Origin: Bursaphelenchus xylophilus
Lineage: Eukaryota; Nematoda; Chromadorea; Rhabditida; Aphelenchoididae
Length of the DNA stretch: 64,000 bases
Assembly: GCA_904066235.2 (NCBI GenBank)
Contig: CAJFCV020000001.1
Coordinates: forward strand, 3,844,001-3,908,000
Reading direction: 5' to 3'
Shown here in pieces: positions 43,888 to 54,694 of this stretch (position 1 is its first letter; every line of letters starts with the position of its first letter). Made by a program: the position numbers and the translations under genes. Below the pieces are notes generated by a model that searched no databases, had not been told where the DNA came from, and saw only the letters and a program-made list of their open reading frames with translations.

Positions 43888-44762
43888 TTATAATTGTGAT
43901 AAGTATTTCATTGTTGTGATTTTCATTGAAGCCCACGAATCACTGTCGTCAATGCACCCAACAATGACCTGGTCGGCGAATATGTAGCTTCCGTCAAACA
44001 GGCCCGGGTTCAAGTATTCTTGGAGCTTTTGCGGCAATTCCCTATGGGAAGCCCGTATACCGCTGAAAATCAACTTTTTTTTACTCTCTTCCTTAACTTT
44101 ATCTGTATGGGAAGGAAACGTCTTACGATCCTGGGACCAACTCTTCCGTGATGATTCCCAAAGCAACCGCGAGTCTGTGGAAGAGGGCGAATGGTCGCAT
44201 GGGGCGTTGGCCATACACGGAGCACAACATGAACCACGGATCAAATTGGTTGATACGGCTGAAACATTACATAGAGATGTGTAAAGTAGGGAAAGACTGG
44301 CTCACCTGGTCCGGTTCAGCAGATCGACATATGTGCTGATGTCGAATCCTTTCAGGTACGGATATTCTAAGTTTAGAACTCTGAGCTCGTGTCTCGCTCG
44401 GGCCATTGCATCCATCACATTCCCCCAAGCCCTAATATATTTGTCATCGGATTCACGAAAGCATGAAGTGTCTCTGTCGTAGAGACCTAACATAAAAGCG
44501 AAGATTCCCTTGTCATATTCCAGGTTACTACGGATGGCGTTTCCGAGATATTTCTCGTCTATCGTAATATTGTCCTTGATGCATTGGAAGTACTGTTTGA
44601 CACCCTCGAAGTGCTCTGGGGCGCTGAAATTTTTAACAAAATTGTCACACCATTGTCTTACACGTCTACTAAGGCTTCGTCCAACGTCCAAAACTTTTCA
44701 TCGCTCTCCGGAGCTCCGATTGCCAGCCCAAGAAAGGCAAATAAAAATAGGAATACAATCAT
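43888..44762 (-). CDS. Secreted four-cysteine helical-domain protein E (single domain)
   Basis: 241 residues. Exons: 44662-44762, 44306-44623, 44127-44258, 43888-44062; all phase 2. Signal peptide MIVFLFLFAFLGLAIG, then APESDEKFWTLDEALVDV. Family positions: HFEGVKQYFQCI (Cys 1), TSCFRESDDKYIRAWGNVM (Cys 2), WFMLCSVYG (Cys 3), EELVPGS before the last intron, VIVGCIDD (Cys 4). TATAAAAG lies at 44794-44801, 32 bp from the ATG. It is the most upstream family gene and transcribed in the same direction as A-D. Confidence 0.8.
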
Positions 44763-44801
44763 TGCGTATATGCGAAATTAATTCTTAAAAGTTCTTTTAT
44801 A

Positions 44802-45700
44802 ATACACAGATATATAGTCATGTCTGCGTCAGGATATTCGTCAGAATCGTAAGTAACAGATATATCGAAAATAATGAATTTTGAGATGTTTCATAAAGCT
44901 AACGATGCATCCACGGGCTGAAAAAATAATTTTGTTTTGATGAGATAGCGCTAAGATCAATTCGACGATTCCTCATTTGCGTTGTAGTCAATGAATAGGC
45001 CTTGGAAAGCAACGGTAATGTTCCAAAAACACCAATCGTACCATACGATTTCATTCTTGGCATTGCGCTTTATTTTTATTGGCAACCCTAATTTTCGTTG
45101 TACAAGATGAGCACGGAAGGAGGAGGTTGGGGAGTCGGTAGACTATATAGACCGTTCAAACAGAGAGGACACGAGAAAAGAATGAGACAAAAGTGTATTC
45201 TTGTGGCTTTTATAGACAAATCCATTATGCAAATTTGGCACTATCACCAACATCGTTTTGAGACTCAAAATTATGACTATTCCGGTCCAGTGCCGGTTGT
45301 CTCCCGGTTCATTTCAAATTTGCTTCGACCAGGAATCCACGCACGATTGGCCGTTTAGAAACAAAAGATTTTGGTGATTAAAATCAACATCCAACTTAAC
45401 TTCTATGAATTGTCGTAGATGATTCGAGGCCTGTAAATAATTAATGCTTCGGTAGAGCCCATCGTTTCAATACAAACTCTCTATCATACTACGTAGATTA
45501 CAGGAGGAAAATAGTAATTCTAAACGGAAGATGTTTGTTGCCCGCAAGTGTCACGACGCCCATTTCTCGTTTTCTGACTCCTTTTAATTCTCAGCATTTC
45601 TTTGACTCTTGATCTCGTCGCATAGCCAACTTTCTTTTAACTGTTTTACGACTGCACAAAACAGTAGTCATCCCCAAACGATTTAAATGTGAATAGCTCT
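44802..45700. other. Intergenic region
   Basis: No supported gene. An 84-codon frame from ATG 45107 on the plus strand (MSTEGGGWGVGRLYRPFKQR...) has no splice or homology support. 45485-45543 holds the block shared with 29869-29930. Confidence 0.4.
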
Positions 45701-45766
45701 AAATCATACCAATAAATTCACCCAGACCCATAGAAGGAGACCATTTGATCTTCCTCCATCTTCAAA

Positions 45767-45998
45767 ATGCGTCTGCTTCATATAATTTTTGTCGTCGCAA
45801 TCCTGGGTAGGACTTGTTTCGTTGGCTTTCAGCAATCTTTCAGCCCTTTCCGTAAGCCCTTCTGAATCTGCGCTTCGAGAAAAAAGAAATAGCAAAAAAG
45901 AATTTGCTGAAAAATGGTTCAAAATCGCCAAGAAGGCCAATAAAGGAAGGAAGTTCAGCAAGCCCGACAAGATGCTGAAGAAATACGCCAAAGGATAA
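45767..45998 (+). CDS. Small secreted strongly cationic peptide
   Basis: 64-residue precursor: exon 1 is 45767-45806 (40 nt, phase 1), exon 2 is 45844-45998, with a 37-nt intron. The signal peptide MRLLHIIFVVAILALSVSPS is followed by ESALREKRNS, whose EKR could be a processing site. The mature part is lysine-rich and helical (KEFAEKWFKIAKKANKGRK, then KPDKMLKKYAKG), without cysteines and with strong positive charge. The exon plan is identical to the peptide genes at 21.7-32 kb. The composition resembles linear cationic host-defence peptides; a histone-like or nucleic-acid-binding peptide is the alternative. Confidence 0.7.
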
Positions 45999-46175
45999 GA
46001 TTTGTCTACTAAAACTTAATTATTTTGTAGTACCATGTTCGATGACCATGATTTATATTATTTGCGATGTCTATGGGTTTTATAGACGGTTTATTTGCAA
46101 GATTTGAAACAATTGTAATATACATGACTCTTCAAAAAAATTGTCAAAACAACAATTAAAATAAAATAATTTAAA

Positions 46176-49100
46176 TTACACATTGGTCCCACTGACCGTC
46201 ACCGAACTGTAGCGAGTGGAATGCGGCCGGAGTAGCGACGTTTTGGGCTGTTTCTTGGTTTTGCCCGAAAAGAAACAACAAGCACGACGGAATTCTTTGC
46301 GGAATTTCTCTGAAAATCATGACTTTACGTTACAGAAAAATGTGATGTAAAAGTTTTGCATGTATGTCAATCAAAACTTACCACATATGAAATTGTACAA
46401 AATAGGATTGAAACTGCTAGAGGAGTAGCTAAAAAGCCGGGGGATGAATTTCCGGACCGCGATGGCGGTTAGACTGGGATCCTGTTGGGGCTCGATGTGA
46501 AAGGACCTGAAAAATAAAGCGATGATTTTGATATTGAAATCTGTGGAAATGCTGTCTTGGCATTTTAATTTTGTTTACAAGCCTCCGTAAAGTCGCTGGA
46601 ATGATTTTTGGCGTTTGCACTATGCAAAAACGACAGGGTGTGAGCAGTAGTCAAAAATTGACTCGCGTCAAATTGCAGAGTGCCATGTGAACTTGTGTTT
46701 TCCACAGTGTATGTCGCCGAAATCACCGCTGCGACTTCACGGACGGACTAGACATGGCTCCCGGGCAGGGCCAAAAATCGCGGCCCGGTCAGTTTCGAGT
46801 TTTCCGTGGTCCCAGGAAACCTTTTTTTAGGACCGCTAGTGTATTATAATAAAACAAAAATTGGTTAACCAGCTAAAAGCTTCAAGAAATTTTTTAAAAG
46901 CCAAAAAAACTGCTGATATTTCAACCTGTCTTTACTTTGACTATCATTTGGTGCTTGACCACAATCACGAAAAAAATCAGTTATTCAATTTTAATGCTAT
47001 TGCAATATATCTTTTTGCTAGTAAACTCAATTTGCTTTCAAATTTACTTCGAGCCGGCTCGATCTTGTAAGCAATTTTTAGTGCGAAAAAGTAGCCTAGC
47101 CCTTGTGTCACGCCTTGAATTCGTTAGTTCACAATTTGCTAGCGCAATCATGGCTTTGATGAGTTTATGAGGCACATAAAAAATTATTATTTCCGCTTCA
47201 GGAAAAAGCATAAAAGGAAAAAATTGCTTTGATCGTAAAAGTGAAACTTTGGCTATAACTTTTGACGTGTTTATGAGGTACAGGGTGGTTCAGCCGAAGC
47301 TTCCATCCTTATTTCAAGTATTTCTCCGCCGAAATGCACCAATTTTTATAAAATTTATATCAAATTGAAGCTTAGGTTCCCCATTTTTTGTCCACCAAAT
47401 ATGACAGGCCCAAGTTCAAGGATACTCGCATACTGGCCTTTGACATTTTCATTCCAAATTTTAGAGCCCGAAATCTCGTCGGATGGAAATATGCTTTTTA
47501 GGCACTTGCTACTTCTGTGAACCTTACTTTTTTAAAAATTTTCATCGAATTTGGCGACATTGTTTTTTGCCGGAAATCCAAAAATTTTCCAAGTCCGAGA
47601 AACGCAATTGAAAATCATTGCAAAAATTTTCAAGGTTTCACCGATTTCGGGCTCAAAAATTTGGAATGAAAATGTCAAAGGTCAGTACGGGGCTATCCTT
47701 GAACTTGGGCCTGTCATATTTGGTGGACAAAAAATGGGGAACCTAAGCTTCAATTTGATATAAATTTTATAAAAATTGGTGCATTTCGGCGGAGAAATAC
47801 TTGAAATAAGGATGGAAGCTTCGGCTGAACCACCCTGTATATAAAAAATGGTTTCCTCCTCAGGAAAAAGCCTAGTATAAGAAAAAAAATTTTTTGATCA
47901 TAAAAGTGAAACTTTGGTTATGCGGAGGTTCCATTTTGTCTAATCTTGACTCCCAGGACCATCCCAAGAATTTCCTCTCTCCTCCACCAACCCAACCACA
48001 ACCATGAACTGAACAATCAAACTCCCCATCCTTACGTCATCATATTGTGCAGATGCACGGGCAAATAGCTGATGCCAAAGAGTAACGTGACGGTAATCAA
48101 GATCCTCGTCGCCCTCTGTCGACTCCTCAGCTGTCGTTCCCCGATTTGTAGCGATTTCCTCCGTAAAATTATGGACATATGAATGCAAAGTCCACTAATG
48201 ATTATTAACGGAATAAAAAATAGAAAAAGCGTCTGAGCCAATTGGTATTTCTGCTGGAATTCGTCGCTCCACGACTCCTTACATCGAGTTCCCCACTAAA
48301 AGTTGTTTTTCTTATACAATTTCACGAATTTCCTACCGTCGTTTGCAGATTCTTCCGTGCATATTCGGCTGGATAAATCTTGAGAGTAATGGGTTCGGGC
48401 ATCGAGAGGCAAGAGGAGATGATCCAAATCAGGATGATGACTTTGTGGGTCCTCCAGATGGGCACTGACAACGGGCTGGTCACGGCTCTCCATCGCTCAA
48501 TCGACACCACCATCAAGGTGAGCACCGAGACGTACACACTTGTGTTCTGAAAATATTCGAATTTTCATAAAGTGCATGGACATTTGTCGCGGTTCGCACC
48601 GTGCACAAAAACCCCATTTTGCACCGTGCATTTCACTTTTTTTGATTTTTGCACTGTGCGGCGAAATGTCGCTGGACCTCAATAAACAGTCGCACCGTGC
48701 AACAAAAAAGACATTGCACCGTGCATTTCACTTTTTTTGATTTTTGCACTGTGCGGCGAAATGTCGCCGCGACATAAGCAAGTTTCAATCACGTCGCTGC
48801 GACGCGCCAAGGATTTGCACAGTGCCAACGGCTTTTTTGAGGTTTGCACGGTGCGAAAAAAACGCACTGTGAATTGGCGACAAACGTGGGAAAAAGCTGA
48901 AAATGCACTGTGCGAAAGCGAAAAATGTCCATGCACTTTATGAAAATACTAATAAAGTGCAGATGACAAAAGCAATGGAGTCGTATGTCCACAGATTGTT
49001 TTACGAGTTAAACTCAACTTGCGAGTGACGCAAGACAAGAGAAAAAAATTTAGCGCTTTTTCAGGGCCCAGTAAATTTTCAAGCGTTATTTCGTTGCTCT

Positions 49101-52100
49101 CAGCGAGTTACAAGTGGAATTTCGCAAAAAAATGTAAATCCTCAGCGTAAAAAGATCCATAGCGTTTATACAGCAGCCTTTCTTGCTCTAGTTTTGCAGA
49201 AACGACTGGAATTTTGACTATCACCAGCCTTACCAGTCCCAATAAAAATGCCTCCTAACGGCAAAAAAATAGCAGATTGTATGGCCTTTATTAGTCCGTT
49301 TGTAAAGTCGCTGGAATTATTTCTTGCGTTTGCACTGTGCAGAGAAATTCAGGGTACAAGCGACAGGCCGAAAAAGCCTATTGCACGATGCAAAAAGCCA
49401 AAAATCGCAGTGCAAAATGAACATTTTGTTTTCGCACAGCGCATGTTGCAGAAATCACTCCAGCGACTTTGCCAACGGACTAGTTTCACTAGAATTTTTT
49501 ATTCATACTATTGTGATAAACCCTTACCTGGAAGAACAATATCGCCTTGCAGAAGCCGGCGCTGAACCAAAAAGTCTTTGTGATATCGTTGATGACGGTT
49601 GGCGTTAGACAAATTGTAAGTACCAGTAAATCCGACAATGCCAAGTTGAGAAGAAACCAGTTCATAGAAGTCCACTGAAAAAAGAATAAAACATTGAAAT
49701 TTAAAACGCATAGCTTGCTCACTTTTGACTATTTTTCTCACTTCCGATTACCGTAATCCCCGCGAAAAACTAGTGAATTCTTGTACGGGGAAAATCGCCC
49801 GAGGTGATCGGATTTCATCGAGAGTCAATGGCAAAAAGTATCATATTGAAAGCCAAAGCGAAGGCATTATAATTCATAGAAATGAATAAATAATTTTGAG
49901 AAAATTTAGATAAATTTTCTAAATTTTAAGGATTTTCAAAATTTGCTTAAATGTCGAAAAGTCCTAAAATCGTTTTTAATTTTGCTTGAAGGTAACAAAA
50001 GCTGGATTAATTTTAAAAATTTGAATATCTTTAAAAAATTTGCATATTTTCAAAAAATTTGCATAATTTTCGAAATTTACATCCAAGGCAAAAAAACTCC
50101 GAAATACTTTCTGTTCCCTCTAAAGACCGCTAAATTTGAACAAGACACAAAAATTTGAATTTTTTCAAAAATTTGCATAAATTTGAATATTTTTCTAGAT
50201 TTCAAAATCTCACCATATTTTTGTTCCGCAGCACTACATACACTACCAGGCAGTTTCCAATGACTCCAACAATCATCAAACAAAAGAAAACCCCAACAAA
50301 TCCGTACTCAATCGGCGTGGGGCGAAGAAAGTCCGCGACGAACTCAATGTAATCCTCGTCGCTGAGGGTCTGAAAGAACTCTTCCTCATCTGTGGTGGCG
50401 GCTTCCATGGACACATTCAGAGGAGTTGGCGGGAGAATTGTCGATGTGGAGGCTGAAATTTGGTAAAGTACGCACAGTCCCACGATCCGTTTACATTAGA
50501 CATAAAATTTTGTAAGAAAGGGTCGTAAATGTATAAGGAATTGGGTTTAGATTCAAGCAGTCAGCGTCAAGTTGGCCATGAGAAAGTACAGTGAAATCTC
50601 CGTACAAAAAATTCCCATGAAACGAAGCCTGTCTAAAACGGACGACTTTGTAGGGCCCAAGACCCAATTTTAGGCAAAAAACAAACCGTTTACCCCCCCC
50701 CCCCCCCAAAACATTTTTAAACTCCTTACATCAAAACCTCTTTATAACGTACAATTTTCCCCTTGTAATTTGCTGTACAGAGACTTTATTGCATTTAAAA
50801 AATGCAGCTCGCGTTTTCCGAAGAAACCCAAAATATTCAAGAAGCTTTGTGGACGAGAGCGAGGCGCTAAAGAAAAAATGTTTTTTTTAGACAAGCCTTT
50901 AATTTTCAAGTTCAAAATCTCAAAATATTGTCTTTAAAAATCCCAGCCTCAATGTGTGCCAAACAGTCCAAAAGGCATCGTTTTTAAAGGTGGGAAAAAT
51001 TATGCCGACCTTTCTGAACTCACAAGTCGAGTAGTTCAGAAACGTCAATATAATCTTTTAAGTAGTCCAAGTGCGACGTTCAGGGTGTGATAAAACGTGA
51101 CACAAATTTAGATTAACTTATTTTAAGACAAATGGGAGACTCCTAGCTCGCGCTACGCAGAAAGGATCGAGATTTTGGAGCCAAAGGTTTGAAAAAATGT
51201 GACACTTTTTTGGTGAACTTTGACATGAAAATTTTTGTACCAAGAGAATGATTTTTCTACAAAAAAAATCAATTTTTTCCATGGCAAAGATACAGACAAG
51301 AGTGTTTCATCTTGAATATCTCAGCTACGCCTGCAAAGCAAGAGCTAAAATTTTCAGAAATTTACACATAGCCTATGCCCAAAATGTGTGCAAAAATCTA
51401 AGAAAATCTGAGCGCTTGAAAGCCTCTCCTTGAAAGCTTACATTACAGAAAATCCGAAAAAAACGTTTGAAAACCCGCTGCGAAAAAGTTCAAACGCTGA
51501 CCCCGGAATTGTCACTTCCCCCGTGTCGCTGACAGTGCCCCAATAAAGCAGAAGGAAACGTCCGGTTCAAGTCGCTTTACGAGTCTGCCGGACGTTCCAT
51601 GACAAGTGTATTTCCTGAACGGCCGCAAGTTCCCCCTAATTTCGAATTCAACGACAAACTTTTCAAAACAAAAACAGCCAAATTGTCCGCAGATCTTTGC
51701 GCTCAAGGTTAGTATTATTCTTTGACCTTTTTCGGAGAGCCAAAAAGTTCTGCGAATTTGATTAATGTCCCAGGGACTTGGTGAAATTGAAAAGTGTAAT
51801 AGGTAAGGGCATTACGCTTCACGGATACAAACAGCTTACACCTCTAGCATCGAAAAAAATTGAATGCAGAGAAGTTTAGACTTAAATAAAATATTTAAAA
51901 AATATAAGGGTAAATGGAGAGCTTTTTCATAGCGAAATTGAAATGTAAATTTCTCAAAGTGGGAACCAATATCCTTAATATTTTGAAAACCTACGTCATC
52001 TACGCTACGAGCAAAGTCCAAAAAAACTTAGCGCCCGCGTTGCATTCCAAACCAATATGTCCGACAAAATTTGGAGACCAAGGACTTCGGAAAAAGAGGA

Positions 52101-53930
52101 GAGATGGTCAGAAAAATAGTAGGTTTACTATGACCCCTTCAATTTACGGAGAAATTACTTGAACTGCAACGCTCAAGCTTTCTTCATAATTTGGACACAC
52201 TTTAGGCATATGCCATATATCAATTCCTGAAAGTTTTATCTTGCGCTTTCCAGGGGAAGTCAAGAATGATCAACGATCTTTGCCGCAGAGAGAGCACGCA
52301 AAACGCGGAGAGCGGTCACAGAAAAGACTTTTTGACCATATCTACGTCAGTTTCGTTCAGAAAAAATTGATTTTTTTTGTGGAAACATTAGGCAAAAAAA
52401 CTTTTCATATAAAAATGAGCAAAAAAAGTGCGAGAAGCCAACTTTCAATTTAAAAATCTCGGTGTCTTCTCCGAAGCGCGAGCTAGAAGAATATTTCTTA
52501 CAAGGAATTATTCTACAGGGTGTCCAGAGAAATTCCGCGGAAAGAGTTTGCCGATTTCTCGGCGCTTAGGCAAGATATCCAAAAAATTCTTTTTGCATCA
52601 GAAAGAAGACAATGGGCGGTTTTTTGTCTAAAAAAGTTTTTTTGTCCGCCGGCGCGGAACATACTGTATTCGGCGGAGACTTTTGGTAGCTTTTTTGGTC
52701 ATCACACCAATCTTCAGCGCTCTACTATGATCCTGAAACTATCGGGAAACCTTCAGTTTTTTCCACAAAGAATCAGGAGACCGACGACAACACTATGCAA
52801 CCGCATTTAGCAACTGCACCGTACTGGGTAGTTGCGGCAACAGCGATAAAGTCCGACCGCATCGTGCGGAGGTTTGAAACAGTGGGGCAAAGAGAAGTTT
52901 AAACAAAACATATTTTGTTGATTTCTGGTAAACCAAGTGGTTTACTGATGGCTAAGCTGCTGCCAAGGCCTGGCGATGAAATTTTGGAGAGCATATGGAA
53001 TCAGAAAAGAATGCTAGCCACATAATGTTTGGGACATCTCCTATCCGAAGCTGAGTTGTGGCCTCCGCCGATACGGAAAGCTCGCCATTCCATTGCCAAA
53101 CGTTTGGTAAACATAAAAATAAGATAACATTCTGCTTTTAACCCTCGGAAATCGTACTGAAGCTTTTAAGATTGGTGTGATGACCAAAAAAGCTACCAAA
53201 AGTCTCCGCCGAATACAATATGTTCCGCGCCGGCGGACAAAAAAACTTTTTTATACAAAAAACCGCCCATAGTCTTCTTTCTGATGCAAAAAGAATTTTT
53301 TGGATATCTTGTCTGTGCGCCGAGAAATCGATAAACACTTTCCGCGGAATTTCTCTGGACACCCTGTAGATTTGTGGCAGGTTTTATCAAAATCTGAGCG
53401 TCGCCCTTGGAGTACCCCCTTTCGCTGATGGAATAAAAATAATGTCGCCTCGACAAAGTGAGACCTGCCTGCAGCAAACAGTAAGTCTCAAAGGTACTTT
53501 TTAGGACAAAATGAATCTCTACAAAAAAAATGTTGGCACTTTGCGATTCGTTGTACCGAAGCTTGACTTCATTGAATTTTTATCGGAAACGTTGGGTTTC
53601 GTGCTAACGGAAACGATTTTCAACGCGAAAAAACGGAGACTTCAGTTAAGCAATACAAAACAAGTTAATGTTCTAAGTAAAAAAGCATTTTTTTAACTGT
53701 AACTCTGCAAAAAATCGTTGCGTTTGGTGCATTACACAAAGCTGGAAGCAAAAGTTTTTGTAAAATACGTTGCTTCAACATAGTAGTGTCACATAGCTAT
53801 TTGTAATCAAAAAAATCGTTTACAATGCAGTGAAAGCCTGATAAACATACAAACAGTTTATCAACTTACCTGCGATTCCGTACTCCAACAACGTGTCATT
53901 TAGACCAAAGACTGGGAAAGCCGTTGTCAT
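46176..53930 (-). CDS. Rhodopsin-class (family A) neuropeptide-type G-protein-coupled receptor
   Basis: 391-residue seven-helix receptor from exons 53870-53930, 50214-50452, 49528-49674, 48337-48546, 48036-48295, 46382-46506, 46176-46309; all phases match. The N-terminus has N-glycosylation sites NDT and NVS and an acidic stretch. TM1 contains VIGNCLVVYVV; TM2 LNLALSDLLVL; TM3 starts at GFCKAILFF and ends in ERW (E/DRY position). The ECL2 cysteine is in WGTRCKESW. TM6 is ITVTLLFGISYLPVHLHNMM; TM7 ends SSFNPILYNFIC (NPxxY). The C-tail KFRKEFRRACCF has likely palmitoylation cysteines. Overall most like peptide receptors of the orexin/NPY/allatotropin type; the ligand cannot be read. Exon 1 lies 3.4 kb from exon 2, linked by frame, phase and glycosylation sites only. 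Confidence 0.85.
47281..47837. mobile_element. TA-flanked MITE, CAGGGTGG family
   Basis: 557 bp with ~185-bp inverted repeats starting CAGGGTGGTTCAGCCGAAGC, TA at both borders, in a GPCR intron. It splits a tandem repeat: CAGGAAAAAGC...AAAGTGAAACTTTGG is present on both sides (47200-47265 and 47860-47922). Related element at 58327-58983. Confidence 0.8.
48561..48947. repeat. Fold-back repeat beside a GPCR splice acceptor
   Basis: Outer arms ATTTTCATAAAGTGCATGGACATTT and its complement. The interior has two direct copies of CACTTTTTTTGATTTTTGCA plus many GCACCGTGCA/GCACAGTGC motifs. The left arm starts about 14 bp from the acceptor of the exon 48337-48546. Confidence 0.7.
51536..51707 (+). 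other. Possible coding exon inside the first GPCR intron
   Basis: Open frame flanked by an acceptor (GCTGACAG) and donor-like AAG|GTTAGT, opposite in strand to the receptor. It encodes CPNKAEGNVRFKSLYESAG and continues without stops (MTSVFPERPQVPPNFEF...LSADLCAQ). Composition is protein-like, but no partner exon or family is recognised. The remainder of 50453-53869 is AT-rich intron with repeats. Confidence 0.3.
52516..53366. mobile_element. TA-flanked MITE, CAGGGTGTCC family
   Basis: 851 bp with ~220-bp terminal inverted repeats starting CAGGGTGTCCAGAGAAATTC, TA at each end. The arms contain mirrored open frames. The centre (52800-53140) has no recognisable transposase. It lies in the first GPCR intron. 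Confidence 0.8.
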
Positions 53931-54694
53931 CACCACAAAAACTCTCGGCCTTTATGATGACAAACAGTTCTCGGCTTTGGCGCCCGTCTACATCGCGCCT
54001 AATTGGCGTCAATTTTCACTCCTAATTATGGCCAAGTCCGCCTTTCGCTACGGTATTGCACCTCTTATATTATGCTTGCCAATCAGAGCAACGGAAAGCA
54101 TTTTGAAGCCGATGACAGCCAAGTGGGTCGAAAGGAACGTTGATAGAGACCAGCCAGCGGGGAATTACTCTTGTTTTGGGGCTTCAAAAGATGTGTCGCC
54201 TGAGGGCATGAGTGTCAGGAGTCACTGTTGTTTCTGGAAATGATAGTAGTTTTCCGAAAGCTGTTATAATAGGAATCATTGACGTTTCTGTTACAGTTTT
54301 GGCCTGTAATTAACGAATTATAAGTCGTTTGCGAGCCATGTCTTCACTCTTAATTTTTTGCACCTTATTCATGCCATTAGATGCCTTCCAGGCCTATTTT
54401 CAATAGTTATTTCGAAAAATCACGCTGTAAAAATTTTGCAAATCATTTTATTCAGTGTTCAGAGATCATCTCGCACTTTGTAAAAGCCTGCCAAATGTTT
54501 TCATAAAAGTGGGTCAAGTCTTACCCGAAATGGGTCAAGTCTTTCCCTATTAAACCCGCTTTTTCCTGCGGCCAAATTTTGAAAGAGCGTTGACTCTGTT
54601 TTAAGACTAGACTATACAAAGTATTTTCCCATCAAAAAACTTTTGATTTTGTTTTGACCGAATGGGATTTTGATTCAAAAAATTCGGATCAAAG

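Noticed and set aside
45098..45358. Plus-strand 84-codon frame (MSTEGGGWGVGRLY...)
   Set aside because: No supporting splice sites, homology or signal peptide; left as intergenic.
50693..50707. Run of about 15 C residues in the GPCR intron
   Set aside because: Homopolymer in an intron; likely slippage or an assembly feature without further meaning.
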